Shown piece by piece: positions 35,018-46,064 of a DNA stretch of 64,000 bases. The stretch is from Blumeriella jaapii (Eukaryota; Ascomycota; Leotiomycetes; Helotiales; Drepanopezizaceae): assembly GCA_009599575.1 (NCBI GenBank), contig VWND01000022.1:453001-517000 (forward strand), given 5' to 3'. A model generated the notes under the pieces. That model did not search any database. It was not told where the DNA came from and saw only the letters and a list, made by a program, of their open reading frames with translations. The translations under genes were made by a program, and so were the position numbers. The first letter of the stretch is position 1, and every line of letters begins with the position of its first letter.

Positions 35018-37138
35018 ATGTTGACTCTCCACTTCGCGTCGTCCGTAGTCCTCTCCTCCATCCTCTTCGCGGACTTCGGATCTGCCACGCCGATTGGGAA
35101 ATTCGAGCGCCAGCACATCGAGGATGAGTATGATTTTGTAATCTGTGGAGGAGGCACCGCCGGCCTCGTAGTCGCGAACCGTCTCTCTGAGATTGCGTCC
35201 CAGAAGATCCTCGTGCTGGAGGCAGGTCCAGATCCGAGTGTCGTTGCTGCGTACGAGACGCCGGGTGGGAACCTATTTCTGGGCGGTACGGCCATAGATT
35301 ACAACTTCTACACGGAGCCGCAGGAATTTCTGGGAGATCGGATCCTACCCTACCATCGTGAGTTGGCGCCCAACATATTCGTGTCTGAAAAAAGAGAGAA
35401 AGAGGATACTGATGTTTGTCAGGCGGCAGAGCCCTCGGAGGGAGTAGCGTCACGAATGGAATGTACTATGGTCGTGGCTCGAAAGCTGTGTATGACCACT
35501 GGGAAGCGCTTGGTAACCCTGGCTGGAGCTGGGACGAAGTGTATCCCTTCTTCGTCAAGGTAACACGTCTTTCCACCCGGCGACCTGAAAGTTGTCACTT
35601 GCATGGTGCTGACAAGGAATACACAGCACACCCACTTCAACGCGCCTGATCTCAGCAACGAGTTCGACCACTCCTACGAGACCTGGGACGCAGCCGCATA
35701 TTCCCAGGGCCCGTTGCAGATCGGCTTCCAAGGCTACGTCCCGCCGTCAAACGTCGGCTTCATCCAAGCCTGCGAAGCGGTCAACATCCCGATCGTCAAC
35801 GAGCTGAACAATGGCAACAACACGGGCGTCAAGCAAGGGACGGGGTGTCTGGACCATCGTTTCCGGCGCAGCTCGTCGTGGGACTCTTTCGGTAAACAGG
35901 CGAGAGGGAGGAAGAATCTGGATATTCTGCACGATGCTACGGTGCAGAATTTGCAGTTTGACATTAGCGGCCCAGAGCCCAGGGCTACAGGCGTTGTATT
36001 TGTCGACGAGAGGACAGGACTCGTGCGTTCAGTCAAGGCGAGGAAGGAGGTGGTGCTGTCGATGGGCGCATTCCACAGTCCCCAGTTGTTGATGGTTTCG
36101 GTAAACTTCTTGATATCCGAAACATGATCAACCATCGCAGTTACTGATGACAACCAGGGACTTGGGCCATCGGCCGAGCTGGCGAAGTTCGGCATCACGC
36201 CTATCTTGATCAACGAAAACATCGGCCAGGGCATGAACGACCACAACGTGTTCAGCATCATGGCCAAGTCGACGCCAGAAGCGAGCACAAGCCAAGCCAA
36301 CAACAACGTGGTCAACCTCATGGCTGCGCAGGAGGAGTTCTTCAGCCATCTGACCGGGCCGTACACCGCGCCGTCTGGGATCACGAATGGGTTCCAGCAG
36401 CTGTCCAACGAGACGCTCGTCAAGATCGGCGCCCAGGCCGTCATCGACGCCGGCTTCCTCGACAGGGCGCACGTCGAGTTCTTGTATGAGTCGATTTTCT
36501 ACCCGGAGGGTCCGACCCCGTTCCACACGCCGCTCGGTAACGAGAGTTACATTTCCCTCACGGCCTCGAGTCTCGTTGCTTTGTCCAGAGGAAACATCAC
36601 TTTGCGATCGGCCGGGATGAGCGACGCTCCGGTGATCAACCCAAATGTAGGCCCTCCGCGTTCTCCTCCCCTTTCCACGAGACATGAGCTCGCCTGCAAG
36701 ACACCTATCGTTTCGGATCCACAAGCAAAGCTGACCGCGGCTTCTCAATAGTACTATTCCCACCCGGCGGACCGCGCCATCGCCATCAACGCCTTCCACG
36801 ACCTGCGCCGGATCCTCGCGCACCCCTCGCTCGCCCAGTTCGTCGTCGAGGAAGTGTCGCCCGGCGCAGGCATCACCGACTCCTCGACCGACGACGAGAT
36901 CTTCGAGTACGTGAAGAGCAACACGATCCCGAACTGGCACGCCTCGGGCACGAACGTCATGCTGCCGCGTGACAAGGGCGGCGTGGTCGATGCGAAGCTG
37001 AAGGTGTATGGGGTGAGTGGGTTGAGGGTGGTGGACTGTAGCATCATTCCCGTGCTGCCGGATGTGAACATCCAGGGACCGGTGTTTATGATTGGGGATA
37101 AGGGTGCTGCGGCTATCAAGGAGGAGTGGGGGATCTGA
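35018..37138 (+). CDS. secreted GMC-family FAD oxidoreductase
   Basis: Exons are 35018-35357, 35423-35559, 35627-36100, 36158-36646 and 36752-37138, with introns of 65, 67, 57 and 105 bases; 608 residues. Residues 1-24 form a signal peptide. The FAD-binding start is DYDFVICGGGTAGLV-like (EYDFVICGGGTAGLVVANRL), followed by ILVLEAGPD, the GMC signature GRALGGSSVTNGMYYGRG, and AFHSPQLLMVSGLGPS. The C-terminal active site has NWHASGTNVMLP with the catalytic His, and PDVNIQGPVFMIGDKGA with Asn at the second catalytic position. Such enzymes (aryl-alcohol oxidase, glucose dehydrogenase and relatives) oxidise alcohols or sugars outside the cell, often making hydrogen peroxide; the substrate is not predictable. 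All splice phases fit, so the gene appears intact. Confidence 0.9.
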
Positions 37139-37563
37139 GCCATGTTTTTTGTCATCGAGGATTAGCCTGTGTTCGAGTGGGTTTTGGTCTGGGCTATATG
37201 ATTGAACTCACTGATGTATCGTTCTGCTAGGAAGAATTCTGGATCCTAGGTACCTGTGTGTAATGTACACATCTTGCTTCACAAGCGAGGTCGTAAGCGA
37301 ATTTGGGGAATGATGAGATATGCATGCAACGAATTCGAAGTATCTTGAAGACGCGCGACTTCCGGCAATCTCACCTCATCTACAAAATAAGCAACTATTT
37401 CTTCTCCTTCGGGCTTTTGGCAGCAACTTCTTCGACGTCACGTGCCACTTCGAGCACTGGTAAAGTAAGCTAACAACACTTCCACATAGTAATATTAGCA
37501 AAAGCAGCAACTCGTTCCTGGTATCATTGTTCTTACATATACCTGACCTCCTGCAGTGTGCCA
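37139..37563. other. gene-free spacer
   Basis: The 3' flank of the GMC gene and the region beyond the C-terminal end of the PARP remnant. No coding signal. Confidence 0.4.
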
Positions 37564-38610
37564 CATGCGAACACGGAACAGGTGCCAGGGGTGAACTTGG
37601 GCGACGTCGTAAGTGATGTGCTCGTTATACAGCAGGTACGCATCTTAAACACCCGTGTGGCCCATCGGAACACTGACATCGGGCTGTGAGGCATGAATTA
37701 GATATGGCTTGAGAGCAATGAAGCGAGTACTTACAATCATGGTGCCTTTAAGAGATAGGTGAACAGCCGCTGTGTCCTTCCAAACCTTTGATCCCGTCAA
37801 ACCCTGACCCCATCTTTATTGCAATTAGCACCGCTTCTAGCCAAGCGAGAAAGGCCTGACGTTGAACTCATGCCCTTTGCCTTCGCATCCTCCCCAGCAG
37901 AGTAGGGTGCATGGTCAATACCTGCTTGGGATCTCCAAGCTCTGCTTCACAGAGGAGAAGCAGGTCGTGAACATTGGACGTGTAAGAGCAACAGTAGTTC
38001 GCGGACTTGGAAGACATATCTGCGAGGTAGATCCCCTTACCAAGCGTGTATCCAGAGATGGGCGCTTCAGGGGGGGCGATGCGTAAACCTTGGCTGAGAA
38101 TATCGTCGAAGTTTGTAGTACGAGATCCATGCCACAGGAGTTACCGATCTTTTGGTGGGCCTGCAAAGGAACTCTTGTCGAATCGGTCTCTCTCTCCTTG
38201 ACGTTCGATGCGGAAGATTTTATCGACATGGTAGTTAGCATTGTGAGTGGCTATACGAGTGTCGACAAGATAGCGTTTCAGCTCTGGATGTTCGGCGCTT
38301 ACTCGCTTCAAGATGGTCATCTCCTCCAGACCAAGACCTTGGAACTATCGGTCCAGGGTATTGATCTTGTCGACGTCCTTGGGCTTTTTTCTCATGATGC
38401 ATTGGGCATCCTTCATATCGCACAAGCTGTCCAAGAGTTCGACCTCCTTTTTGATCATCTCCGGATTCTGTATGACGAGGGGACGATTACGACCAAAGGC
38501 ATGCGGGATAGCAAATAAAAATGTTTGGAAAGACTCTCAACAGCCTGTGCATAGGTGGTTCCCCCGTACTCTGACTGGGCTAATGACTGGAGCAATGATT
38601 GAAGGCGAGA
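37564..38610 (-). pseudogene. poly(ADP-ribose) polymerase (PARP) catalytic-domain remnant
   Basis: The minus strand carries the regulatory and catalytic domains of a PARP in order: [124 protein letters not shown], a short intron-like gap, WGQGLTGSKVWKDTAAVHLS, and YLLYNEHITYDVAQV. The H-Y-E catalytic triad residues are all still encoded. The frame is broken by TAG at 38347-38345 (family has Gln), TAA at 38143-38141 (family has Arg) and TAA at 37647-37645 (family has Gln), plus frameshifts near 37915 and about 38500. The N-terminal BRCT/WGR parts of a PARP are missing. All three stops can be explained by C-to-T or G-to-A changes, as in RIP. Ancestral function: NAD-dependent ADP-ribosylation in DNA-damage response. 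Confidence 0.85.
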
Positions 38611-38838
38611 GAGGACCGAGATTTGGAAGACGGGAGGAAAAGGGAGGTGGAGGCACGCCAAGTCACGTGGTTGCGCGTTTGACATGCTACCGCTCTTTCG
38701 AACGCTTTCAAACCTTCCTCCCTTCCTCCCCTCTTCCCCTCTTGCACCTCAATCCTCAATCGACGACCACCGATCTACTCACCAACTTGCCTTTCTGATG
38801 CTCACGAAAACACGGATGTCGACATCCAGACCCCGAAC

Positions 38839-40937
38839 ATGCCCACCATCCCCTCTCTTGGTGGGACAATCACAGCGCAATCGTCATGGCTGGCTTCAGT
38901 GCCAATCGAGGTCCTGCTCTACATCGGCCTCTATCTAGAGACTCCCGACTACTGCGCCTTTCGAATTACCTGTAGGCAAATAGAGGACAGGCTTCTCGAT
39001 GCCTTCGCTCGAGAATTCTTCACCAAGAGACAGTTTATGTTCACAGAATTCAGTCTTCAAGCTCTTGTCGACATTTCGCATTCACGTTTCTCCAACTGCC
39101 TGAACCACGTTGATTTCGGTTTGGAGCAGCCTATAACGACGTACCCTACTGTAAGTCTGCCTTCACTCTTTCGTAAGGTCTTGATCGGCTTGTTTCTATG
39201 GAGTCTCGTCCTGAGATTCAGACTCGTTCAACTTTAATCCTTGCACAATGTTGTACCGTACCTGAGAATGCTGACCTGAACCCACAGTTGGTGACTGGGA
39301 GAAATATTACTGAATGGCACAACAACTGCACTTTGGAATGCCTCGACCATGAAGCCTTCCTTGCCACTAACCGTGTAAGTCGGCATCTCGAAGTGTTATT
39401 CCGTTCTGCCAGAAAAAATTTAGCTATATAATTTCGTCCATCCCCAAGACCCGCCAAAGAACTTTACTGATGTAGAGATTCCGATTTCTAGGATGTCGAT
39501 CTGCTTGCTGAAGCATTTGGGTGTCTCGGTAGTCTGAACACGATTGGCATTCGAGACTTCAATTCGCAAAGCCGTGCGCGGGATTTTCCAAATGACGAGT
39601 GGAAGAGTGCGTCTCCCCTTGAAGTATTAAACGTCACAGACACCCTTTGCGGCCTCTCCTTCCTCAAGTTCCTCTCCGATGACGCTTGGCACTCAGGTGC
39701 CTCGCAACTGTACATTCATTCCGGACATCAGATCGGACCTCGCTAAATATATTACAGGTTATGGCTTGTCAATGCTTGAGCGAAGAGCCGAACCTGATTG
39801 GCCCTACTACCAGCAGGATTACAAAAATCGGGAAAAACTTTTTATAAAGCGCGTCTTTACTAACATCCTTCTAGGTGCAGGTAAATCAGTTTTGCCTTCG
39901 AGGCGATTGGATCTGGAAGTCACATTGTGGCGTGGTATTTTCTCAATGTCCCATCTGCATATTCCGCAATTTGTCCTGCCCACCGTCAGACCTGTCCTGG
40001 GGCATCTACGGAAGTTGTTCCTAGATCTGGACTCCGGCGGCCCATTCCTTTTTCAAGCAGATCATCTTGGTAACCTGAATCATTGTAAGAACTCTTTGTT
40101 GTGAATGAAAGATGGCTATTGGACCTGCTAATCTCCTACCCTACGGCTCTCTACTTATTCTGATACATAGTCTCCAATCACTTCTTGATGAGATTCTTGG
40201 CCGAAACTCCAGATCTTGAACATTTACGTTTGAACTTCGGAAAATGCACAATTAAAGCGAGCTACGACTTTCTCTCTTGGCTATCGGAACCCGCAGCTCC
40301 TCCTTTTAAAAACCCAGTTCCACTGAACGATCGGCCCGGCTCCATCGCGCTTGCGAATTTGAAGCAGATTGACATCGGAATGGTCGCAGTCGAGCCTCAG
40401 GTCCTAATTGATCTTATTCGCAAGTACCGGTCCACAATCGAGATTATCAGCTTACGCAGAGTTTCTCTCAGGCACGTCCATGAGGTGGCAGCTGAAGATA
40501 GAGTAGATCTCTGTATGTGTTGTCAACCGTCTTGATAGTGTTGGTGCTGATTCAACCAGGGGCCGAATTGTTCAGACACCTGGCAACGCTAGATCTCAAT
40601 CTCAAGGTCGGCGACATGCCTTTTATACTTTGGACCAACACAAGATACTAACAACTATCCAGGGTTTTAATATGACTGCTCTTGAACAGGAAGTTATAGG
40701 CAAAAATGGGGTGCGCCTCAGGAAAGTGACGTTCGCCGGTTCCAAGCAACCTGGCACCAAAAAATGGGCTGGCACAGATCCACAGAGCGGCTTGCGGGAC
40801 TTCAATGAAATGGTGATTACAGCACGCCTGAACGAGGATACCGAGACTGAAAGCAGCGACAGTGATTCGATTGGTACGTCACCTAAGAACTTTAACTGAA
40901 TTTGCTGACGGACACAGAAACAACGGTCGATGACTAG
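38839..40937 (+). CDS. F-box protein with seven introns
   Basis: My model has exons 38839-39150, 39288-39374, 39492-39696, 39758-40084, 40171-40512, 40560-40606, 40663-40873 and 40918-40937. Phases all fit. Introns have GTAAGT, GTAAGT, GTGCCT, GTAAGA, GTATGT, GTCGGC and GTACGT donors, most with CTAAC/CTGAC-like branch sites. Residues 14-60 form an F-box (WLASVPIEVLLYIGLYLETP, then CRQIEDRLLDAF), which binds Skp1 in SCF ubiquitin ligases. The remainder is a long helical or leucine-rich region (TPDLEHLRLNFGKC, LANLKQIDIGM) that would select the target. The tail is acidic (DTETESSDSD). Intron 3 is uncertain: an acceptor at 39873 with a TACTAAC branch site would skip 116 bases in the same phase. 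The start could move. Gene presence is likely; exact splicing is less sure. Confidence 0.65.
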
Positions 40938-41667
40938 GACAACGTTAATAGGGGGTACTATGAATCCCTGTCAAAAGGGCTGGGATTGCAAATGTAGCCA
41001 TTGTTGTTTCGCTCCACGGGCCCGTTGTAATGCGCAATCATGAAATCGTAGCTTACAGAATCTCTTACCCATTTGCACGTACCGTGTACGGCTTCTCCTT
41101 CAAAAATTCCCGCGTACCCATACATATGCTCTCTCGCCTCCTCGAAACTCTTTTTTGCTAACGAGTCTCACACGCCTCCTCCCAGGCCGGCAGTGGCTGA
41201 CTACTTAACCGATTACAACGAATCGCTGTAGCTGTGCCCTGGTAGAGCGGATTTTTTGGGGTGAAGTGAGATGGACTGCTTGCGGATGTTGTGGAGATTG
41301 TTGTGTCTTGCGTAGAGACTTATCAAATGCCGAAGTACATAGGTTAAGCTAGGTACGAGCGCTGTGTCAAAGTCACGCAGTAACCCGTTTGTAGCTTCAT
41401 GTACATAGATTAGCTTCTGTCCTCTAGCTTCCTTCGCTCGTCAAACTTCCAGACTTTGTTTACATTTTTCAAAACGACGAGGTACATTGTAAATGTATCA
41501 TATTCCCGTACACACGTTTTACATGACACCAACACTCCTGTATCTAAGGAACAAGATAAAAAAACGTTTTCCCACTGTCATCTGATTATCACTCAATTCA
41601 TATCAAGCGAATCTTAGCTAAAGCTCGACGTCAAAAATCTATTTTCGCGTGAAGCTACTCGTCCTTT
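40938..41667. other. gene-free spacer
   Basis: The 3' flanks of two convergent genes. AT-rich, no coding signal seen. Confidence 0.45.
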
Positions 41668-43259
41668 TTACGACTTGAAACTATACTGAGGCCGTGCCAA
41701 TCCCCAGAGATCTCCTCTACTCTCTTTCAGGCGGTCCGCGAGTTCTTTTGCCTTCTTCTCGTTCTCCTTCTCCAGGACCATCATCTGCTTGTGACTTTCC
41801 TTGCACTCCCTCACCACCATCCTCGCACCCTTAGCCCACCTACCCACCTCCTCATCAACATTCCTCCCCTTCCTCACCACCGTCCCCTTCCCAACCCTCA
41901 ACCCCTTCGTCGAGGCATCATACTCATCCAACAAACCCCTCCACCCCTTCAACGCCTCCTGCGTCCTCTTCACATTCCCCACATACCTGACCACCTCCCC
42001 AACATCCACGTTCTCAACCTGACTCTCCTTCATAAACACCCTCAACTTTGATCTATAAAAATCCTCGTCTTTCAACCTTTCCAGATCAACGACCGCAAAC
42101 TTCTGGTCGGGATGTGCCAGCACGTTGAGCAACGCATCCATTATCTCCACGCTCTTGAGCGCGGATTCTGTACGGTTACGCAGGAGCTGCATGTCCCACT
42201 CTGCGCGGGAAAAGACTCTGTGCAACTCGGCGGCGAGGTCTGTCTCGAAATGCGGACCGCTTCTCTTCCTCCCGCTGCGGGAGGACCAAACTGATGACGA
42301 GGACCGGGACGAGACGTATCCGAGTAGATCGGAGTCAGCGATGATCTTTTCGGTGAGGGCGAGAAGGTGTTCGTTGAGATAGTGCGACTCCGTCGCAGCC
42401 TTTTGGGAGGAAAGGATAGAGAGTACGTGTTCGCGCTTGGAATGGAAGAAGTGGATGAGGCCTTCAAATTTGGGCTTCTTTTTGTTTCTATCATGGGAAG
42501 TCAGATCAGAGTGGCTAGGAAACCTCGCGCAAATTGAGTATAGTCAGTCTATCAACATTGCTTACTAGATACCAGGGAGGAAAAGAGCCAAAGAAAAAAA
42601 AGAGGGATGACTTACGCCCGTTTCGCAGCCACCATCCAATGCGCCGCAAGATTATCGCCCAACGAGTGATCAAACACGGCCAACTCCGTGCTCAGCCCAG
42701 CATTCTCAGCCCGAAGTCGATACATCCTCTTCAACACATCAACGAAATACAACTCATTCTCATAGCCCCTCTCATCTCCATCTTCCCCCAAATCGCCCTC
42801 CTCGACTCTCTCACGCTCAGAAACCCACTCCACGCTATCCTGCCCGTTCCCTTCAGAGCACCTCTCGAACCCAAGCCAAGATCCGAGCCAGCTGTCCGGA
42901 CGAGGCACGTAGATGTGGCACACGACGGGCGTCTGGTGCGCGCCGGCGAGAGCGTAGTCGGCGCGCAGCCAGAAAGCCACGATGGCGAGCAGGGTGGCGA
43001 ACAGGAGGAAGAGCTGGGGCTTCCCGATTTCTTCAGGCGCGGGCTCGGGCTCGGTCTCTGACTCAAGCGGAATGTCTCCCTCGACGAGGGCAAAACTGAC
43101 GCGCCGGCCGTGGCGCCTGCGAGGCGAGTTGGGGTCGCCGTATTTCCCTGTGGCGGACATGGCGACTTTGTCTCTTTGAAAGGTTCTTGATCTCTGATGA
43201 GGATTAGGGATTGTGTTCTTTTGGATGAGTAGAGAGTGAGGGTCGTAGCCTTGGGACAT
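41668..43259 (-). CDS. unrecognised protein with one membrane segment and helical C-terminus
   Basis: Exon 1 43259-42616, intron 42615-42488 (128 bases, GTAAGT..GATAG), exon 2 42487-41668; 487 residues. After a basic N-terminus with an RRRHGRR stretch, a hydrophobic segment lies at about residues 80-97 (LFLLFATLLAIVAFWL). The rest is charged and mainly helical, with coiled-coil-like stretches near the end (ECKESHKQMMVLEKENEKKA). I know no family for it. A downstream ATG at 43160 also has a good context and would remove 33 residues. It lies next to another minus-strand gene of similar build, 597 bases away. A role in a membrane-anchored complex is only a guess; topology suggests a single-pass protein. 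Confidence 0.7.
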
Positions 43260-43855
43260 GGCGTGCGGTTCTTTGTTTGGGTTGGAGCTGCATTGGGCGT
43301 GAAGCCGTTTTCAGTCGGGATGGTAGCTGAAACGGAAACTCTTTATTGACCGTGGAAGAAAGCTGCACTTTTCCATTTACACGTTTGATACTGTCTCAAA
43401 TTAAGGTGCTTGCGGACTGGGAGCTGGAGAGTAGACTTACGATCGATGATATCGCAAGCGAGGCGGGTTAGTTAGAACAATACGCAACCCTTGAGCTTGA
43501 GAAATGCGATAATTTACCTCGTTGGTCCTATTAAAGAGCGTTGTAAGTTCCAGCAATGCTTTCTGTTGGACCGACAAAGGAAATGAAATCAAATCGTGGA
43601 GAAGCGAAAGAGTTCCTAAGATGAATCCGAACCTCAGTATCAGAGCAGAGAAACAAGATTTTTAAGTGTGGATCTAGAGCTGCGATTAAATGTAGACTTT
43701 CACTGACCAAATGATAACATTCATTCATCCTGCTTTTCGAAAGCCTCACAAAAGAATGCTTCTTGACTGACAAAATTTAAGAGCGCACCTATTTCTAAGA
43801 GCCGACGATGTTTCCCCTTGAATCTCTCCGTGGACCGACGCAGGTAGCGAGAACG
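43260..43855. other. spacer between two tandem minus-strand genes
   Basis: An AT-rich spacer of 596 bases that holds the 3' end of the upstream gene and the promoter of the 41.7-43.3 kb gene. No coding signal. Confidence 0.4.
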
Positions 43856-45257
43856 CTATCCGTATGAAGGGTATGGTAGACTGTATTCAAAGCGCTCAGC
43901 TTTTTCACGAGACCTAATCTCCCAGTCCAGTTTATTCTTGTTCCTAGTATAAGCCGGCGACCTGACTTCCTCAGCCCACCACTTTTTCGTTCTCTCGGTG
44001 CTGTTGCCGAGCACTTCAATTATGTACGACACATCATCGATATAAGATTGCAGCATGTCCGGAGCACTCTCCTCGCTCTTCAGCAACACTTCCGACCATA
44101 AATCCATCTCAAATTCCTCAAGAACTGCAACTAGTGCCTCTAGGAGCGGAGTCTCGGCGGTTATGAGCGCAAGACGCAAAACCAGCCTCTTTGCCAAGCG
44201 AGCCAGAGACGCCGATGTATCCTTCAAGGAGGGCAATCCCGGAAGGATATTGCTGTCGTTAATCGGTCTAAAATATCCCGACAAAGTATCCTCCCAGTAC
44301 CTTGCGTTTCCCAGTCTGCCGAATTGCTGCATTGGCAGGGCCCTGCCCGTCGAGTGCGCCAGCGTGTTGAGGAAGCGCTGCGCCGAGATCAGACTGGTAC
44401 GGGTCTTGTTCGCCTGCGCGATCATGATCTTTGCCTCTTCTCTCATCGGATACGAGATGTACAGATAGGCGTGATGGACTTGGGCTTCTGTCTGTTCCAG
44501 GGTGGGTTTCCAGACAAGTGGGATCGCCCCGGCATTTTGCGCCCTGCGCAGGATTTTCCGTGCGTATCTCAAGTCGTGGCCCCCTTTGTACGTGAGCGCT
44601 CCCAATTGCGAAACAGTCCGTCGGAATTGGTCTTCTGTGGTGGAGAATACATCTCGGCTCGTATTATGGAGTGTAGTAAACAGCACCTCGAATCTGATCG
44701 CTTTAGTGTCTTCCTCGACACACAAAAAAAAAAGGTTCCTTGAACCATGGAGAATAATCATCTTACTCGGATTCTTCTGATTTAGCGATTTGTGCAGATA
44801 CGATCTCGTACGTAGAAGTGAGGTTTAGGACGTCGTCCGGAAAAGTTGAGGCTGCAATCGATAACTTTTCAAGTTGTTCGAACGGCGTGGCGAAACGGAG
44901 TCCTCTTCTTACCACGCTTTTCGAATCCAGCTTGAGTATCGAAGGTTCAGAAATGGGGATGCTTTCTGATGTTGTCTGTTGGGGAATGCATTCCTTCCGG
45001 TGCGGATTCCCAAGTAAGGCGCACAGGATTGAGTGATGGTCGCAAGGTTCATAATTTAAGACGTGTATCAGGAGTAAAACGCCGCCGATGATAAGGAAAA
45101 ATACCTGGGCGCGATCCAGACATATTACACGAATACCGTGGTTATTGGGTCTTGGTACACATTGACGGTATTTTAATAGAGAGTCATCATGCTCATAAGG
45201 GAAAGCGCCGAGGCGATGTGGCTGTGGACGATCCCAATCCTGTTTTGTTTCCGACAT
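43856..45257 (-). CDS. unrecognised protein with one membrane segment
   Basis: Exon 1 45257-44767 and exon 2 44693-43856 with a 73-base intron (GTAAGA donor, CACTAAAG branch, GATCAG acceptor); 442 residues. A hydrophobic stretch lies at about residues 50-68 (AQVFFLIIGGVLLLIHVL). The C-terminal 270 residues are rich in Leu, Arg, Lys and Glu and look helical throughout, with no cysteine cluster or catalytic motif. I do not recognise a family. The alternative acceptor nearer the donor (GTCGAG) would break the frame, so GATCAG is preferred. It resembles its neighbours at 41.7-43.3 kb and 46.1-49.0 kb in plan (short N-terminal part, single membrane segment, long helical part) but not in obvious sequence. 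Confidence 0.65.
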
Positions 45258-46064
45258 GACTTAATCTCAGATTGCTACTCGTCTTTTCATTTTCACGGAT
45301 ATTCTTAAGTGATAATTGCTTTCGCTTTGTTCACCGCAGGGCATTGCGAAGGCTGATCTTGTCTGTTTGCGGCTGCTTTTTAGTGATTCGCTTTGCAGTC
45401 TAAGAACAGGTACAATGATTACCGAAAACGGCTAAACCATAGTACTGGTAAAAACAGATAAACTAGCCCTCTATGAAAGTCATGAGCTTTGTTTTATTTC
45501 TACCCAAGATACTGGTAACAGTGACTTAAAAAAAGTCAATAGCTGAGGATCGCCATTATCATGTTACACAGCAATTGAAAATGCCAAATCTTGTACAAAT
45601 CTGACATGGTATTTTTATTTAATATCTTTTGTTTTTGAGCTTCGAAGTCATGTGGTACAGACCCGTATACATATTATAATCAGATAGCTGGTCCTGAATG
45701 CACTTTTTTTGTGCGATGGGGGTGGAATAGGTTACACACTGTTGTGACCGTGCTTTCCTTTGCGATGGTCATCACTTGCGTCTTGCTCTCCTGGGTAATA
45801 CCGAAGGTCTTCATGACTTCGTTCAAATACTTGTAAGAAAATAAAAGTGAGCTCAGATATACCGCGTTTACTTGCGGGTCTTCAGAATTTTGGTGTCATG
45901 GCTGTGTTCGGCAACAAGGACAAAGGATAGCTGCATCTGATAGCAAGAACAAAGCACAAAGAACTGACGAGAGATCAAAGCATGAGAAACTAGGTGTTAC
46001 CAAATCTACAAAGTTCACTCTCCTCTCAAGCATCGAGAAGTATTATTCCTACACCATAGTTTCA
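45258..46064. other. AT-rich divergent spacer
   Basis: About 800 bases between the divergent orphan genes. AT-rich, no coding signal and no clear TATA box that I would defend. Confidence 0.4.
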
